Source: a bacterium (GTDB taxonomy: Bacteria; Ratteibacteria; UBA8468; B48-G9; JAFGKM01). From it: a stretch of 64,000 nt of DNA. The DNA lies in the NCBI GenBank assembly GCA_026414725.1, contig JAOAIL010000003.1, positions 1-64,000 of the forward strand, in the 5' to 3' direction. The notes below the pieces were generated by a model, which saw only the letters and a list, made by a program, of their open reading frames with translations, did no database searches and was not told where the DNA came from. This document shows, piece by piece, positions 35,952 to 44,711 of the stretch. The stretch's first letter is position 1, and the number at the start of each line of letters is the position of its first letter. A program made the translations under genes and the position numbers.

Positions 35952-37235
35952 ATGTACAGAGGCAAAGGGAGTAAAATAGAACCGGTAAGTATAAAAGAGT
36001 TATATAAAATTGTAGAAGATGTCCTTTACGGAGTAAAAAACTTTTCAAATAAAAATGTTCTTGTTGTTATTCCTGATACAACCCGTTCAGGACCTACAGA
36101 TATTATTTTTAAATATATACATATGGTTCTTACTCCTGTAGTGAAAAAAGTTGATTTTCTTATAGCCCTCGGGACCCATCCCCCAATGCCTGAAGAGAAG
36201 GTAAATGCATTTTTAAAGATAACAGAAAAAGATAGAAAGACAATTTATAAAGATACATCTATTTTACAGCATGAATGGGATAAACCTGAAGGGTTAGCAC
36301 ATATAGGAACCATATCTGCGGAGGACATGAAAGAAATTTCTGGTGGGCTAATGTCAGAAGATATCCCTGTTACTATAAACAAAAAAGTTCTTGACTATGA
36401 CGAAGTTATTCTTGCAGGTCCTGTATTCCCTCACGAAGTTGTTGGATTTTCTGGAGGATATAAATATCTTTTCCCTGGTATATCAGGTCCTGATTTTCTC
36501 CATAAATTTCACTGGCTCGGGGCACTTATAACCAATCCAAAAATCAATGGAACAAAAGATACACCTGTAAGAAGGGCGTTGAATAAAGCAGCATCGTTAT
36601 TAAGAGTTCCTATAACACTTTTATGTTATGTGGTTAAAGAAGGAGATATATATGGTTTTTATGGAGGTGATGTTGAAGCATGGTCAGAAGCAGCAGACCT
36701 ATCTTCTGATTTGAATATAAAGTATGTTGAAAGACCTTACAGAACAGTGCTTTCTATCGCTCCGGATATGTATGAAGATATCTGGACTGCAGGAAAGTGT
36801 ATGTATAAACTTGAACCGGTAGTGGCTGATGGAGGAACACTTATTATATATGCTCCTCATGTGAAAGATGTTTCTCACACACATGGTAAAGAGATAGAGA
36901 AGGTTGGTTATCACACGAGAGATTATTTTTTAAAACAGATGGATAAATTTAAAAATGTTTCTGGCTGTATCCTTGCCCATTCAACCCATGTAAAGGGTAT
37001 AGGTACATTTATAGATGGAGTTGAAAAACCCAGAATAGAGGTGGTGCTTGCAACAGGTATACCAGAAGATATATGTAAAAAGATTAATCTCGGATATATG
37101 GACTACAGAACGATTAATATGGAGAGATATAAACAAGATATAGATACCCTTGTAGTAGAAAAGGCAGGTGAAGTACTTTACAGATTGAAGGATGGTACTG
37201 TCCCGGATATAGATAAACTTTATGGAAAATTTTAA
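35952..37235 (+). CDS. LarA-family nickel-pincer racemase/epimerase
   Basis: A 427-residue member of the LarA (DUF2088) family, whose founding member racemises lactate with a nickel-pincer nucleotide cofactor. The residues that matter in LarA are present at matching spacing: DTTR (42-45), GTH with His76, His161, Lys171 ten residues later (the lysine that bonds the cofactor) and His187 sixteen residues after that (nickel ligand). The protein should therefore be an active cofactor-dependent enzyme. Other family members act on different 2-hydroxy acids, including gluconate at C2. In this operon a mannonate/gluconate 2-epimerase role is attractive (inference). The cofactor genes larB, larC and larE are not in the window. 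The gene overlaps uxaE by 14 bp. Confidence 0.85.
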   Translation: MYRGKGSKIEPVSIKELYKIVEDVLYGVKNFSNKNVLVVIPDTTRSGPTDIIFKYIHMVLTPVVKKVDFLIALGTHPPMPEEKVNAFLKITEKDRKTIYKDTSILQHEWDKPEGLAHIGTISAEDMKEISGGLMSEDIPVTINKKVLDYDEVILAGPVFPHEVVGFSGGYKYLFPGISGPDFLHKFHWLGALITNPKINGTKDTPVRRALNKAASLLRVPITLLCYVVKEGDIYGFYGGDVEAWSEAADLSSDLNIKYVERPYRTVLSIAPDMYEDIWTAGKCMYKLEPVVADGGTLIIYAPHVKDVSHTHGKEIEKVGYHTRDYFLKQMDKFKNVSGCILAHSTHVKGIGTFIDGVEKPRIEVVLATGIPEDICKKINLGYMDYRTINMERYKQDIDTLVVEKAGEVLYRLKDGTVPDIDKLYGKF

Positions 37236-38598
37236 AAAATCTTATCCTGACTTTAGAATATATGAAAATTCTATAAATGAAGCAGGTAATAAATATATCT
37301 TTCTTGTTTCAAAGGATAATAGTAAATTTATAGTCATTGGAAAAACAGATTTCAAATTTCTTCCTGCGAGTGAGAATGTAGATATTCTTCTTGAAAATTT
37401 TCCTTTTTTAAAACCTACTACCTGTGGATTAAAAAGGTCTTTTGGCTTTGGTGACCGACTTGGAATTTCTACACCAGGACATATAAGAGCAGTTAAGGAT
37501 TATCCCTTTTTTCCTTTATTTGCACAGCAGTCAGTAAGGGAATTAGAAAGAACAGGAAGAACTTTCAAAGATGTAAGGAACTCTGCTGTATTAGGATGTT
37601 TCCAGGAGGGATATAAAGATGGATTTGGGGCAGACGCAGACCATATAAAAGAGATTAAATATCTCAAACAGGCAGCAGATGCTGGCTTTACATTCTTCAC
37701 AATAGACCCATCAGATAAGATACACAACCCTGCTGTTATGTCTGAAGAACAAAAAAAATATATTCTCGGTGGATATATATCTGCTTTTGAACAAAATTAT
37801 CTTAACAGGAGATATCATATTAAAAAAACTTCATATCTAATAGATAGGGATGCCCTTGAAGAACTTGTTATTACCTATGGAGAGGCAATAGACCATATTG
37901 AAGAATGTTATAAGTTTTTGAAAAATCACTGTAAAACATTTGACTTTGAGGTCTCTGTAGATGAGACATCTATACCTACAACTCCTTTAGCACATATCTT
38001 TATTGTTGAAGAATTACAGAGAAGAAATATCAATTTCCAGAGTATTGCATTTAGATTTCCCGGACATTTTGAAAAAGGAATCGATTATAATGGAGATATA
38101 AATGTCCTGAAAGAAACATTTATAGCACATCAGACAATACGTGAAAAGATGGGAAATTATAAAATTTCATTACATTCAGGTAGTGATAAACTTTCTATAT
38201 ATACACTATTCAAGGATATATTTGGGGATAAAATCCATATAAAAACATCAGGTACAAGCTGGATTGAAGCCGTAAAACTCATTGCTATGAAGGACTTTGG
38301 ACTTTTTCTTGAGATACTTAAAAATTGTCTTAAAGATTTTAAGGAAAATTCCGCTTCTTATGAGATATCAGCAAAACCAGAAAAAATAGATTTAGAAGAG
38401 ATAAAAGATATTTCTGTAGAAGATTTATTTAGAGATAATAATATCAGACAGATTATACATATAAGTTATGGAAGCATACTCGGTAAAAGTAATAGTAAAG
38501 AAGTCAAAGAAAGGTTTTTAAAGATTTTATATAAATATGAAGAAGAATATCATACATTGCTTAAATCACATCTTGATAATCATTTGAGATTGATATAG
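37222..38598 (+). CDS. uxaE: Tagaturonate epimerase (UxaE)
   Basis: A 458-residue protein of the UxaE family, first characterised in Thermotoga, which epimerises D-tagaturonate and D-fructuronate at C3 and so joins the galacturonate and glucuronate branches. Recognisable segments are KPTTCGLKRSFGFGDRLG (about 65-82), TPGHIRAV, FGADADHIKEIKYLKQAADAG, FTIDPSD, FEVSVDETSIPTTPLAH and SLHSGSDKLSIY, rich in possible metal-binding His, Asp and Glu. The length agrees with the family. It is the last gene of the operon and its start lies within the end of the LarA-like gene, so expression is coupled. Confidence 0.85.
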   Translation: MENFKKSYPDFRIYENSINEAGNKYIFLVSKDNSKFIVIGKTDFKFLPASENVDILLENFPFLKPTTCGLKRSFGFGDRLGISTPGHIRAVKDYPFFPLFAQQSVRELERTGRTFKDVRNSAVLGCFQEGYKDGFGADADHIKEIKYLKQAADAGFTFFTIDPSDKIHNPAVMSEEQKKYILGGYISAFEQNYLNRRYHIKKTSYLIDRDALEELVITYGEAIDHIEECYKFLKNHCKTFDFEVSVDETSIPTTPLAHIFIVEELQRRNINFQSIAFRFPGHFEKGIDYNGDINVLKETFIAHQTIREKMGNYKISLHSGSDKLSIYTLFKDIFGDKIHIKTSGTSWIEAVKLIAMKDFGLFLEILKNCLKDFKENSASYEISAKPEKIDLEEIKDISVEDLFRDNNIRQIIHISYGSILGKSNSKEVKERFLKILYKYEEEYHTLLKSHLDNHLRLI

Positions 38599-38606
38599 TA
38601 AAGGTT

Positions 38607-39860
38607 TTACCTCAGACGGTTAGACCACCTTGGTTTTGTCCATTTGACTACAGTTAATTCTCCTGAACCACCACCTGTATCTCCAGGTACATCTTCATCA
38701 CTAAGAGCAACATCATAATATACTCGTACATTTCCCGTTAGATTTAAAGTATTAGAAACTATACTTCCACGAAAACGTGTGCTATTTGCAACAGTAACAG
38801 TTGCTGTAGGGGCATAAACTACTGCATATACATCAGCATCTCCTGTTCCACTTAAATTCACAGTATTAGTTGATGCCGAGTATATAGCTAAATTGGATGG
38901 TTTTCCATTAAGGTTCATTTTAGCACTATTAGCAATTGTAAAATTGGCATTCTGTCCAAGATATATGGTAACTTTAGCTCCACTTGCTAAATTAAATCTA
39001 CAGTTATTAGTTAAATTTAAGTTACCTGTTATGTATAAACGTACATTCCCATTTAGAGTTAGTTGTGCATCGCTATCTAAAGTAAAATTATTAAATTTAA
39101 AATCTCCATTAGAAATAGAAGCAGTTCTTGGCCATTGACTCATAGTAAAGTTATTACTCGTAATTTGATAATTTCCTGAAAGCCCAGGTGCACCATATTG
39201 AGTATAAGGACGATTAAGTAGTTCAGATGGTATAGATACAGGATTTAATGTACGGGGTTCAGCGTTATAAGTTATATCTCCTCTAATTGCATCAGTTATA
39301 GCTCTCCATGTTGGAATAGATATCTGTCCCCCTGAAGCTACACTGGCATCTCCAAATATAGTACCAGTAGATGTTATTTGAATAAGAAGGTCGCTACCTA
39401 CTAATGCATCCTGAGTAGTCCCATTTCTGGAGTCATAGCCAAGTATTTGAGAACTGCCATCAATATATACTCTTGTTTTTCCAAATATCCCGTTCCCAAA
39501 TGTTCTTCTCTGTCCTCCACCTTCTAAATATAGTTCTACCTGTTCAGTTATTCCACGAACATTTCCTGTTGAACGTATTACTCTTTGATTATTTATATTA
39601 CTAAGATTCACAATAAAAGTTCCATCTCCTAATTGTAATTCTGTGCTCTCTGGTACCCAATTTATATTTTCTTTTAGATGCGCATATGCTCTGTAAGCAC
39701 CTGCTTCAGCAAGATAAAATGCTTTTTCCCTGTTCAAACGTTTCTTCATACTAATCCGTTCTAACGTACCGAGGTAAAGAATCCCCATACCAACAATGAG
39801 TATAATAAATATAAATACTACTCCCATTGGAAGTAGAAAACCTTCTTTATAACGTCTCAT
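38607..39860 (-). CDS. PilX-like minor pilin with beta-helix region
   Basis: A 417-residue type IV pilus-associated protein. The N-terminus MRRYKEGFLLPMGVVFIFII has a prepilin-like Gly-Phe junction followed by a long hydrophobic helix, but lacks the usual Glu5. This matches PilX/GspK-type minor pilins. After the FYLAEAGAYRAYAHLKE motif the rest (about 120-400) is a long Asn/Thr/Ser-rich series of short strands (for example NNFTLDSDAQLTLNGNVRLY), typical of a right-handed beta-helix. Such a domain could sit at the pilus tip or bind surfaces. It is the last gene of the pilus operon. Confidence 0.75.
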   Translation of the reverse strand: MRRYKEGFLLPMGVVFIFIILIVGMGILYLGTLERISMKKRLNREKAFYLAEAGAYRAYAHLKENINWVPESTELQLGDGTFIVNLSNINNQRVIRSTGNVRGITEQVELYLEGGGQRRTFGNGIFGKTRVYIDGSSQILGYDSRNGTTQDALVGSDLLIQITSTGTIFGDASVASGGQISIPTWRAITDAIRGDITYNAEPRTLNPVSIPSELLNRPYTQYGAPGLSGNYQITSNNFTMSQWPRTASISNGDFKFNNFTLDSDAQLTLNGNVRLYITGNLNLTNNCRFNLASGAKVTIYLGQNANFTIANSAKMNLNGKPSNLAIYSASTNTVNLSGTGDADVYAVVYAPTATVTVANSTRFRGSIVSNTLNLTGNVRVYYDVALSDEDVPGDTGGGSGELTVVKWTKPRWSNRLR

Positions 39861-39875
39861 ATTTCTATCACCTTC

Positions 39876-40373
39876 CTATCTATTCCTTACTTTTACAGAA
39901 AATCTATTAGTAAAGTTTTTCCCGAATTTGGACACTGTTAACTCTACATTTATGGTATTTGTTAACCCTGTATCTTGCAAATTGACATCAGAAAATTTTA
40001 TATCCTGAAGTGTGTTTATGACAGGGTAACTACTTCCGTTTTTAATATCCTGCATAATAAGTTTATTTTCGCTACGATAAAACTTCTTTTCCCAGATATT
40101 CACTCCATTTTGAGTATATCGTGTATAGATTTGTCTTCCCGTTGGAGGAGAACTACCTGTAATTATATCCTGTATTTCATAATAGTTTGCTTCTTCAAGA
40201 ATTGCTTTTATATTTAGCCCTGCTACATCCATATCTTCTTGAAGTTCTTTTATTCCTTTATTTATATACCAGTCCTTCCATGATACATATAAAAAACTTA
40301 CAATTGCAACCAATCCTATTGCTACAATAACAACAGCAATAAGTAATTCAATAAGTGTAATACCCTTTTTCAT
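39876..40373 (-). CDS. Type IV minor pilin (PilW/PilV-like)
   Basis: A 165-residue prepilin. The N-terminus MKKG|ITLIELLIAVVIVAIG has the type III signal cleaved after Gly4, with Glu at mature position 5 and a hydrophobic polymerisation helix. The globular part (about 50-165) is unassigned. It overlaps the preceding pilin gene (ATG within the last codons) and is followed after 15 bp by the PilX-like gene, so these three form the minor-pilin block that primes pilus assembly. Confidence 0.8.
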   Translation of the reverse strand: MKKGITLIELLIAVVIVAIGLVAIVSFLYVSWKDWYINKGIKELQEDMDVAGLNIKAILEEANYYEIQDIITGSSPPTGRQIYTRYTQNGVNIWEKKFYRSENKLIMQDIKNGSSYPVINTLQDIKFSDVNLQDTGLTNTINVELTVSKFGKNFTNRFSVKVRNR

Positions 40374-40735
40374 TGTTTTGGTAGATAGGTATAGAAAGAT
40401 ATTTCGTTATTTCCAGTCCATCTTACTCTAACTTGTACTTTCCATACTAAAGCATCATTTTCATCTTCAGATATAGACACTATTCTTTCTGCAGATATAT
40501 TATATTCTCCCAGTGTTATATTTTCTGTTATCGTCCCTGCCTGTACTGAACTCTTCCCTTTAATTTCCTCAATCTTTTTTATTGCTGACCATGTAGCATA
40601 TCTTTCAAGGCGAGCACTATAAAGGTTTTTTCTATTGGTATAAAAAAATACAGAACCCGCGATAAATCCAAGTGCAATTATTACAGTTGCTAAAAGAACC
40701 TCAAGCAGGGTAAATCCGTTCTTACCTCTCTTCAT
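40370..40735 (-). CDS. Type IV minor pilin (PilV/GspI-like)
   Basis: A 121-residue prepilin with the signal MKRGKNG|FTLLEVLLATVIIALG: cleavage after Gly7, Phe at +1, Glu at +5. A short globular domain follows, with a WSAIKKIEEIKGKSS helix of the kind found in PilV/GspI-type minor pseudopilins. It overlaps the end of pilQ by 14 bp, placing it in the same transcript. Confidence 0.8.
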   Translation of the reverse strand: MKRGKNGFTLLEVLLATVIIALGFIAGSVFFYTNRKNLYSARLERYATWSAIKKIEEIKGKSSVQAGTITENITLGEYNISAERIVSISEDENDALVWKVQVRVRWTGNNEISFYTYLPKQ

Positions 40736-42032
40736 TCTTTTTTTCTTGTTCCTCCATTCTTTTCTTTTCCTGCTCTGCTATAACTTTTGCTTCTTCACCT
40801 GTAATAATCCTTGGAATAAGAAACATTACAAGGTCTGTTTTTCCTTTCTGTTTATCTTTTCTGCTAAAGAGAAATGGAAATATATCGCCGAGGACAGGAA
40901 CCTTTGATTTCTTTTCAATAGTATCCTGTCTTAAAAGTCCACCTATAACAAGTGTTTCTCCACTTTTTATCATTACCTTTGTTTTTGCTGTTCTTTCATT
41001 TGTGTCCACAGCATCTTTAAATACAGATGATTGAGTTGCTGAACTTACTGTTGGTTCAACATCAAGTATAATAACACCCTCTGCATTTACATGGGGGACA
41101 ACCTTCAAGCTTACACCCACATCTCTATATTCATACTCCGTAGTAATCCTTCCCCCTTCCATACTTTCAGTAATTTTGGGTGCTACAGCCATATTTTTCG
41201 TAATTTTTATTGTTGCAGGAGAGTCATTCAATGTTGTAATCCGTGGATTAGCGAGTATATTTGCCTGTCCTTTATCTTCAAGAATCTTCAAATTTGCAGT
41301 AAGTTCTGCAAATGAAAGAGTACCTAGTGTAAATTGCGGTGATTGTGTTGCTGTAGTCATAGTACCTCGCCTCGGACTAACAATCTCTCTTGAATAACTT
41401 TCCTCCCATGGAAAAGAAGTATCTATTGCTGGACCAAACCAGCTTCCTTCCACATTCCACTTAATCCCGAGATATTTTAAACTATCTGTAGCCATTTCTA
41501 CAAGAATTGCTTCTATCGCTACCTGTGGTACGGTCTTATCAAGAGATATTATTATTTTTCTAATATCTTCAAAAAGTTCAGGAGTTTCTCTTATAGTTAT
41601 ACTATTGGTTCTTGAGTCAATAACCATCTGTCCATTACTACTTATTAGAGTAGATAGAACCTTTCCGAGGTCCTCCGCTTTTGCATATTGAAGAAAGAAC
41701 GTCTCACTTTTAAGAGGGGATACTGTCTCTCCTGACACCTTAACCATATAGATATCTGTTCCTGAAATTTTTTCCCTATAAAGTCCATTTGCTTTAAGTA
41801 TTGAATCAACTGCTTCTTCGCTTGATACATCTTCAAGATAGGCACTTATTGGCTTCTCAGCAAGTTCAGCACTTGTTATCAGTTTTATCCCTGTGAGCTT
41901 ACTTAAACTCTGCAGGACAAGTCCTAACTTTGCTTGATTATATGTAACGGTGATATTTTTTGCCATTATACTTATAGATATAAGGAAAATTAGTATACTC
42001 AGGATTTTAAATACTTTAAGATGCTTGGTCAT
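40722..42032 (-). CDS. pilQ: PilQ-type secretin (short form)
   Basis: Outer-membrane pore through which the pilus fibre emerges. The 436-residue protein has a signal peptide (about 1-23), an STN/N0 domain (about 25-95), a single N1-type domain (about 108-165) and a secretin domain (about 170-415). The secretin domain shows VAIEAILVEM, GQANILANPRITTLNDSPA, a LKVVPHVN segment, SGETLVIGGLLRQD and the VPVLGDIFPFLFSRK signature. Most PilQ proteins are longer because they carry AMIN domains, which are missing here. The extreme C-terminus (about 415-436) is a highly charged Glu/Lys tail. Confidence 0.9.
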   Translation of the reverse strand: MTKHLKVFKILSILIFLISISIMAKNITVTYNQAKLGLVLQSLSKLTGIKLITSAELAEKPISAYLEDVSSEEAVDSILKANGLYREKISGTDIYMVKVSGETVSPLKSETFFLQYAKAEDLGKVLSTLISSNGQMVIDSRTNSITIRETPELFEDIRKIIISLDKTVPQVAIEAILVEMATDSLKYLGIKWNVEGSWFGPAIDTSFPWEESYSREIVSPRRGTMTTATQSPQFTLGTLSFAELTANLKILEDKGQANILANPRITTLNDSPATIKITKNMAVAPKITESMEGGRITTEYEYRDVGVSLKVVPHVNAEGVIILDVEPTVSSATQSSVFKDAVDTNERTAKTKVMIKSGETLVIGGLLRQDTIEKKSKVPVLGDIFPFLFSRKDKQKGKTDLVMFLIPRIITGEEAKVIAEQEKKRMEEQEKKNEER

Positions 42033-42046
42033 TTTATCATCTCCTT

Positions 42047-42454
42047 TTATTGTATATAAAGTGGGACTACATCCTTCCCTTCTTTAAGTAAAACCCTATC
42101 ACTTAGTATCTTATAAACCTGGATACTCCCTATAAATTCTCCTTCCTTTTTTACATCATCATTTATAATAGCCATTGATATCCTTCCATCGGTAATAATT
42201 CCAGACAGTGTCAATTCTAAAAGTTTTTGTTCTTCAAATTTTTTATTAGAAATAGTAAGGGGGATAAAGGGGTCTTTTTTTAAATGGATTGACGTACTAG
42301 TTCTATCTTTATCTATTAATTGAATACTCTCTTTTAGTTTTTCTATCCCTTGTTCAATAGTATTTACATCAATCACTACTGATATTGATTTTCTCCCTTC
42401 TGCAAATAAAAATGTACTTATTATCAAAAGAAAAATATAAATATATTTATTCAT
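42047..42454 (-). CDS. PilP-like pilus assembly protein
   Basis: A 135-residue exported protein between pilO and pilQ, the position of PilP, which links the inner-membrane PilNO complex to the secretin. It has a signal peptide (about 1-19) and a C-terminal segment with KKDPFIPL and beta strands (LELTLSGIITDGRISMAIIND, here split as LELTLSGI and ITDG) similar to the HR domain of PilP/GspC. It lacks an obvious lipobox. I chose the ATG at 42454, which overlaps the pilO stop by 8 bp and has an AAGGGTG site; an ATG at 42472 adds six basic residues. Confidence 0.7.
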   Translation of the reverse strand: MNKYIYIFLLIISTFLFAEGRKSISVVIDVNTIEQGIEKLKESIQLIDKDRTSTSIHLKKDPFIPLTISNKKFEEQKLLELTLSGIITDGRISMAIINDDVKKEGEFIGSIQVYKILSDRVLLKEGKDVVPLYIQ

Positions 42455-43040
42455 TTTCACCCTTCTTTTCATCTAATGCTTCTTTCTTAATTCCAAAAAT
42501 TCGCATTTCATAAATGACTAATATATTGTTAGATATAAGTTCTCTTTCTTTTGTTACAGATATTTCTTTCACTATTAAAAATTTATTATTTTGTTCTATG
42601 TCATTTATAAAAGAAACGACTTCAGGAAATCTACCTGTAATTTTCACTTTCCATTTATAGTATAATTGGTCTTCTTTTGTCATCCTTCCTGCAGTACTTT
42701 CTTCTTTCGTAATCTCTATTATTTCTATGCCTCTATATTTTGTAAGATTATATAGATAGTTATATAATGCAAGACCAGGGTCAATTTCTGTTAGATCAAG
42801 CCATAAGAAATCCGTTAATTTCTCATGTCCGACTCTTACTGTGCTTTCTATAGAATTGAGGAATGTTGGAGTTGTGGTTACTTTCATATAAGTATATTCT
42901 ATCCTTGATTTTTTAGTTTTATATTCCTGTAATATTTTCCCCTGAGGTATGAGAATAAATCCATATATAATAAATCCTATAAAGATATATGACAATATCA
43001 TCCATATGGAATATTTCTTAATTAGATGTTTCAATGGCAT
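42447..43040 (-). CDS. pilO: PilO-like pilus assembly protein
   Basis: A 197-residue inner-membrane protein with a short cytoplasmic start, one helix (about 12-31) and a periplasmic alpha/beta domain that begins with a coiled coil. PilO dimerises with PilN to form the alignment subcomplex of the type IV pilus. Sequence conservation in this family is low, so the call rests on topology, length and position between pilN and the pilP-like gene. It overlaps pilN by 23 bp. Confidence 0.72.
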   Translation of the reverse strand: MPLKHLIKKYSIWMILSYIFIGFIIYGFILIPQGKILQEYKTKKSRIEYTYMKVTTTPTFLNSIESTVRVGHEKLTDFLWLDLTEIDPGLALYNYLYNLTKYRGIEIIEITKEESTAGRMTKEDQLYYKWKVKITGRFPEVVSFINDIEQNNKFLIVKEISVTKERELISNNILVIYEMRIFGIKKEALDEKKGENE

Positions 43041-43656
43041 TTTTACCTTTCTTTCCTTTTATTTCACACTCTATTAAAAAAGAGATCACTTCTGTATTTT
43101 CAACAATAATTTTTTTAACTTCTTTTAGATAAACATCTTTAAAACCATTGAAGGCAGTCAGATTTTTTACAAATTTATCTATAGATTCCCTTTCATTCAT
43201 TATCTCTCTAAAGACATACCCTGAAATTAAAATTACTGTAGATTTCTCTCCTCTATCTCCTGTAGATTGAGGTCTATTATCTACTTCTTTACTATAAAAC
43301 CTTTCCAGCCATATCCCTGAAGGGACATTTTCTCCTACAAAATTTAGAATAGGTGCCCACTCTATTCTCTTTTCTTTTTCATTAATAAAAAAATTAATGC
43401 TTTTCAACATCTCCTGAGATTCAACATCTTTTTGTTTAATAAAATCAAACTTTTCTTTATCAGATATAATTTTCTGCTGTATATTTTCTATTTCATTGCT
43501 TGTTTTACTGATAATACTCCTATTGGACAAAAAAACTATCAATAAAAATCCTAAAAGGAAGAAAAGTCCTGCAAAATAAATCAGAAAAAGGTTAAATACC
43601 ATATGTCTATTTTTAAATCTTTCAAGACGTGTCCTAATTATGTTGATTTCAATCAT
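43018..43656 (-). CDS. pilN: PilN-like pilus assembly protein
   Basis: A 212-residue bitopic protein beginning MIEINIIRTRLERFKNR: the short cytoplasmic N-terminus that docks on PilM carries the expected IN(L/I)xxxR-like motif. A helix follows (about 22-43), then a coiled coil and a periplasmic domain (about 90-210, with WAPILNFVGENVPSGIWLE). I place the start at the ATG at 43656, which overlaps the pilM stop as ATGA; a longer frame from 43764 would read an Arg/Tyr/Asn-rich leader that is only pilM in another frame. Confidence 0.82.
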   Translation of the reverse strand: MIEINIIRTRLERFKNRHMVFNLFLIYFAGLFFLLGFLLIVFLSNRSIISKTSNEIENIQQKIISDKEKFDFIKQKDVESQEMLKSINFFINEKEKRIEWAPILNFVGENVPSGIWLERFYSKEVDNRPQSTGDRGEKSTVILISGYVFREIMNERESIDKFVKNLTAFNGFKDVYLKEVKKIIVENTEVISFLIECEIKGKKGKNAIETSN

Positions 43657-44657
43657 TTTATTTTTCTCAATATAAGCCCAAGAGAAATAGAAAAAATTGT
43701 TCCTGTTTCTTTTATATCTATAGGAATTGGTATCTCTGTCTCTATCTCTTCCAGTGGATTCCAAACATTAGTAGGAATATTCATATCCTTCTCTAAAGAT
43801 TCTTTCAATCCAGGTAGAAAGGCGCCACCGCCAGTTAAGAATAATGATTGAGCTGTCTTTTCAGTAATTTTTTTGAAATAATCTATACTTACTCTTGTTT
43901 CTGTAATAAGATCTGAAATAACTACGGGTATCATTTTTTTTATTTCATTTTTGTTCTCTCCCTTCTTTATATATATCTCTGCTTCTTCTGAAGATATATT
44001 TTTTTCCAAAGCAATAGTATCTATCACATTTTTACTACCAAAAGGGAGGTCTCTTACAAGAATAAATTTGTCTTTTTCTGCAATAACAAGATTAGTCGTT
44101 TTATATCCAACATTAAGAATAAATATTATTCCTTCATATTCAGCATGTAAATAAGTAAAACTATTTAAAATGGCCAATCCATCATAATCCATAACGAGTG
44201 GTTTAATACCAGCCATCTGCATTGTTGAAATAATAAAATCACACTTATCTTTATGGTAGCCGATAAAAAGAATTGTTTTTTTATTCCCGTTGGGAAGAAA
44301 AACGTAATCATATTCAAGATTTCTTATTCCCCCAGGAACTACCTGCATCATTTCAAGTTGTACAGCAGATTCTATTTCTCCCGGTGGTAAGTCGGGTATA
44401 TTAAAATAATGTATTACAGTTCCTGTACCACTTATACTCAAAATCCCTGTTTTAGTTGATATGGTATGCTGAGATAAGAAATTTTTTAGTGCTTTAACAA
44501 ATACATCCTGTTCTCTTTCATTTAAATTGTCTTTAAAATTAGTGAATGGAGAAGGAAAATAACCTATACGTCGTAATATTATACGTCCATTTCTTATACA
44601 TCCTTCAGATACCTTTACATAATAAGACCCCACATCTATACCTAATAACCATTTCAT
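43653..44657 (-). CDS. pilM: PilM, actin-like pilus assembly ATPase
   Basis: A 334-residue cytoplasmic protein with the actin/FtsA fold, which binds PilN and connects the pilus machine to the cytoplasm. The phosphate-1 loop is LLGIDVGSYYVKVSEG (4-19). Further features are LQLEMMQVVPGG-like residues around 105, ILNVGYKTTNLVIAEKD (phosphate 2) and FLTGGGAFLPGLKESLE (adenosine motif, about 278-294). It follows pilA, from which it is separated by a strong hairpin. Confidence 0.88.
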   Translation of the reverse strand: MKWLLGIDVGSYYVKVSEGCIRNGRIILRRIGYFPSPFTNFKDNLNEREQDVFVKALKNFLSQHTISTKTGILSISGTGTVIHYFNIPDLPPGEIESAVQLEMMQVVPGGIRNLEYDYVFLPNGNKKTILFIGYHKDKCDFIISTMQMAGIKPLVMDYDGLAILNSFTYLHAEYEGIIFILNVGYKTTNLVIAEKDKFILVRDLPFGSKNVIDTIALEKNISSEEAEIYIKKGENKNEIKKMIPVVISDLITETRVSIDYFKKITEKTAQSLFLTGGGAFLPGLKESLEKDMNIPTNVWNPLEEIETEIPIPIDIKETGTIFSISLGLILRKIK

Positions 44658-44664
44658 AATTTTT

Positions 44665-44699
44665 ATAGACAGAGAGGGAAATTTTCCCCCTCTGTCTAT
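44665..44699 (-). terminator. Hairpin between pilA and pilM
   Basis: A stem of about 15 bp with one mismatch (44665-44680 with 44684-44699; core AGACAGAG/CTCTGTCT). It lies 12 bp downstream of the pilA stop and directly before pilM. There is no T-run. It probably acts as an attenuator or 3' stabiliser, raising pilA mRNA relative to the downstream pilM-Q genes. Confidence 0.65.
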
Positions 44700-44711
44700 T
44701 CCTTGAATTAA

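Noticed and set aside
43656-43764. Longer pilN start giving an Arg/Tyr/Asn-rich N-terminus
   Set aside because: That leader is the pilM coding sequence read in another frame; the ATG at 43656 overlaps the pilM stop as ATGA and begins with the PilN-type motif.
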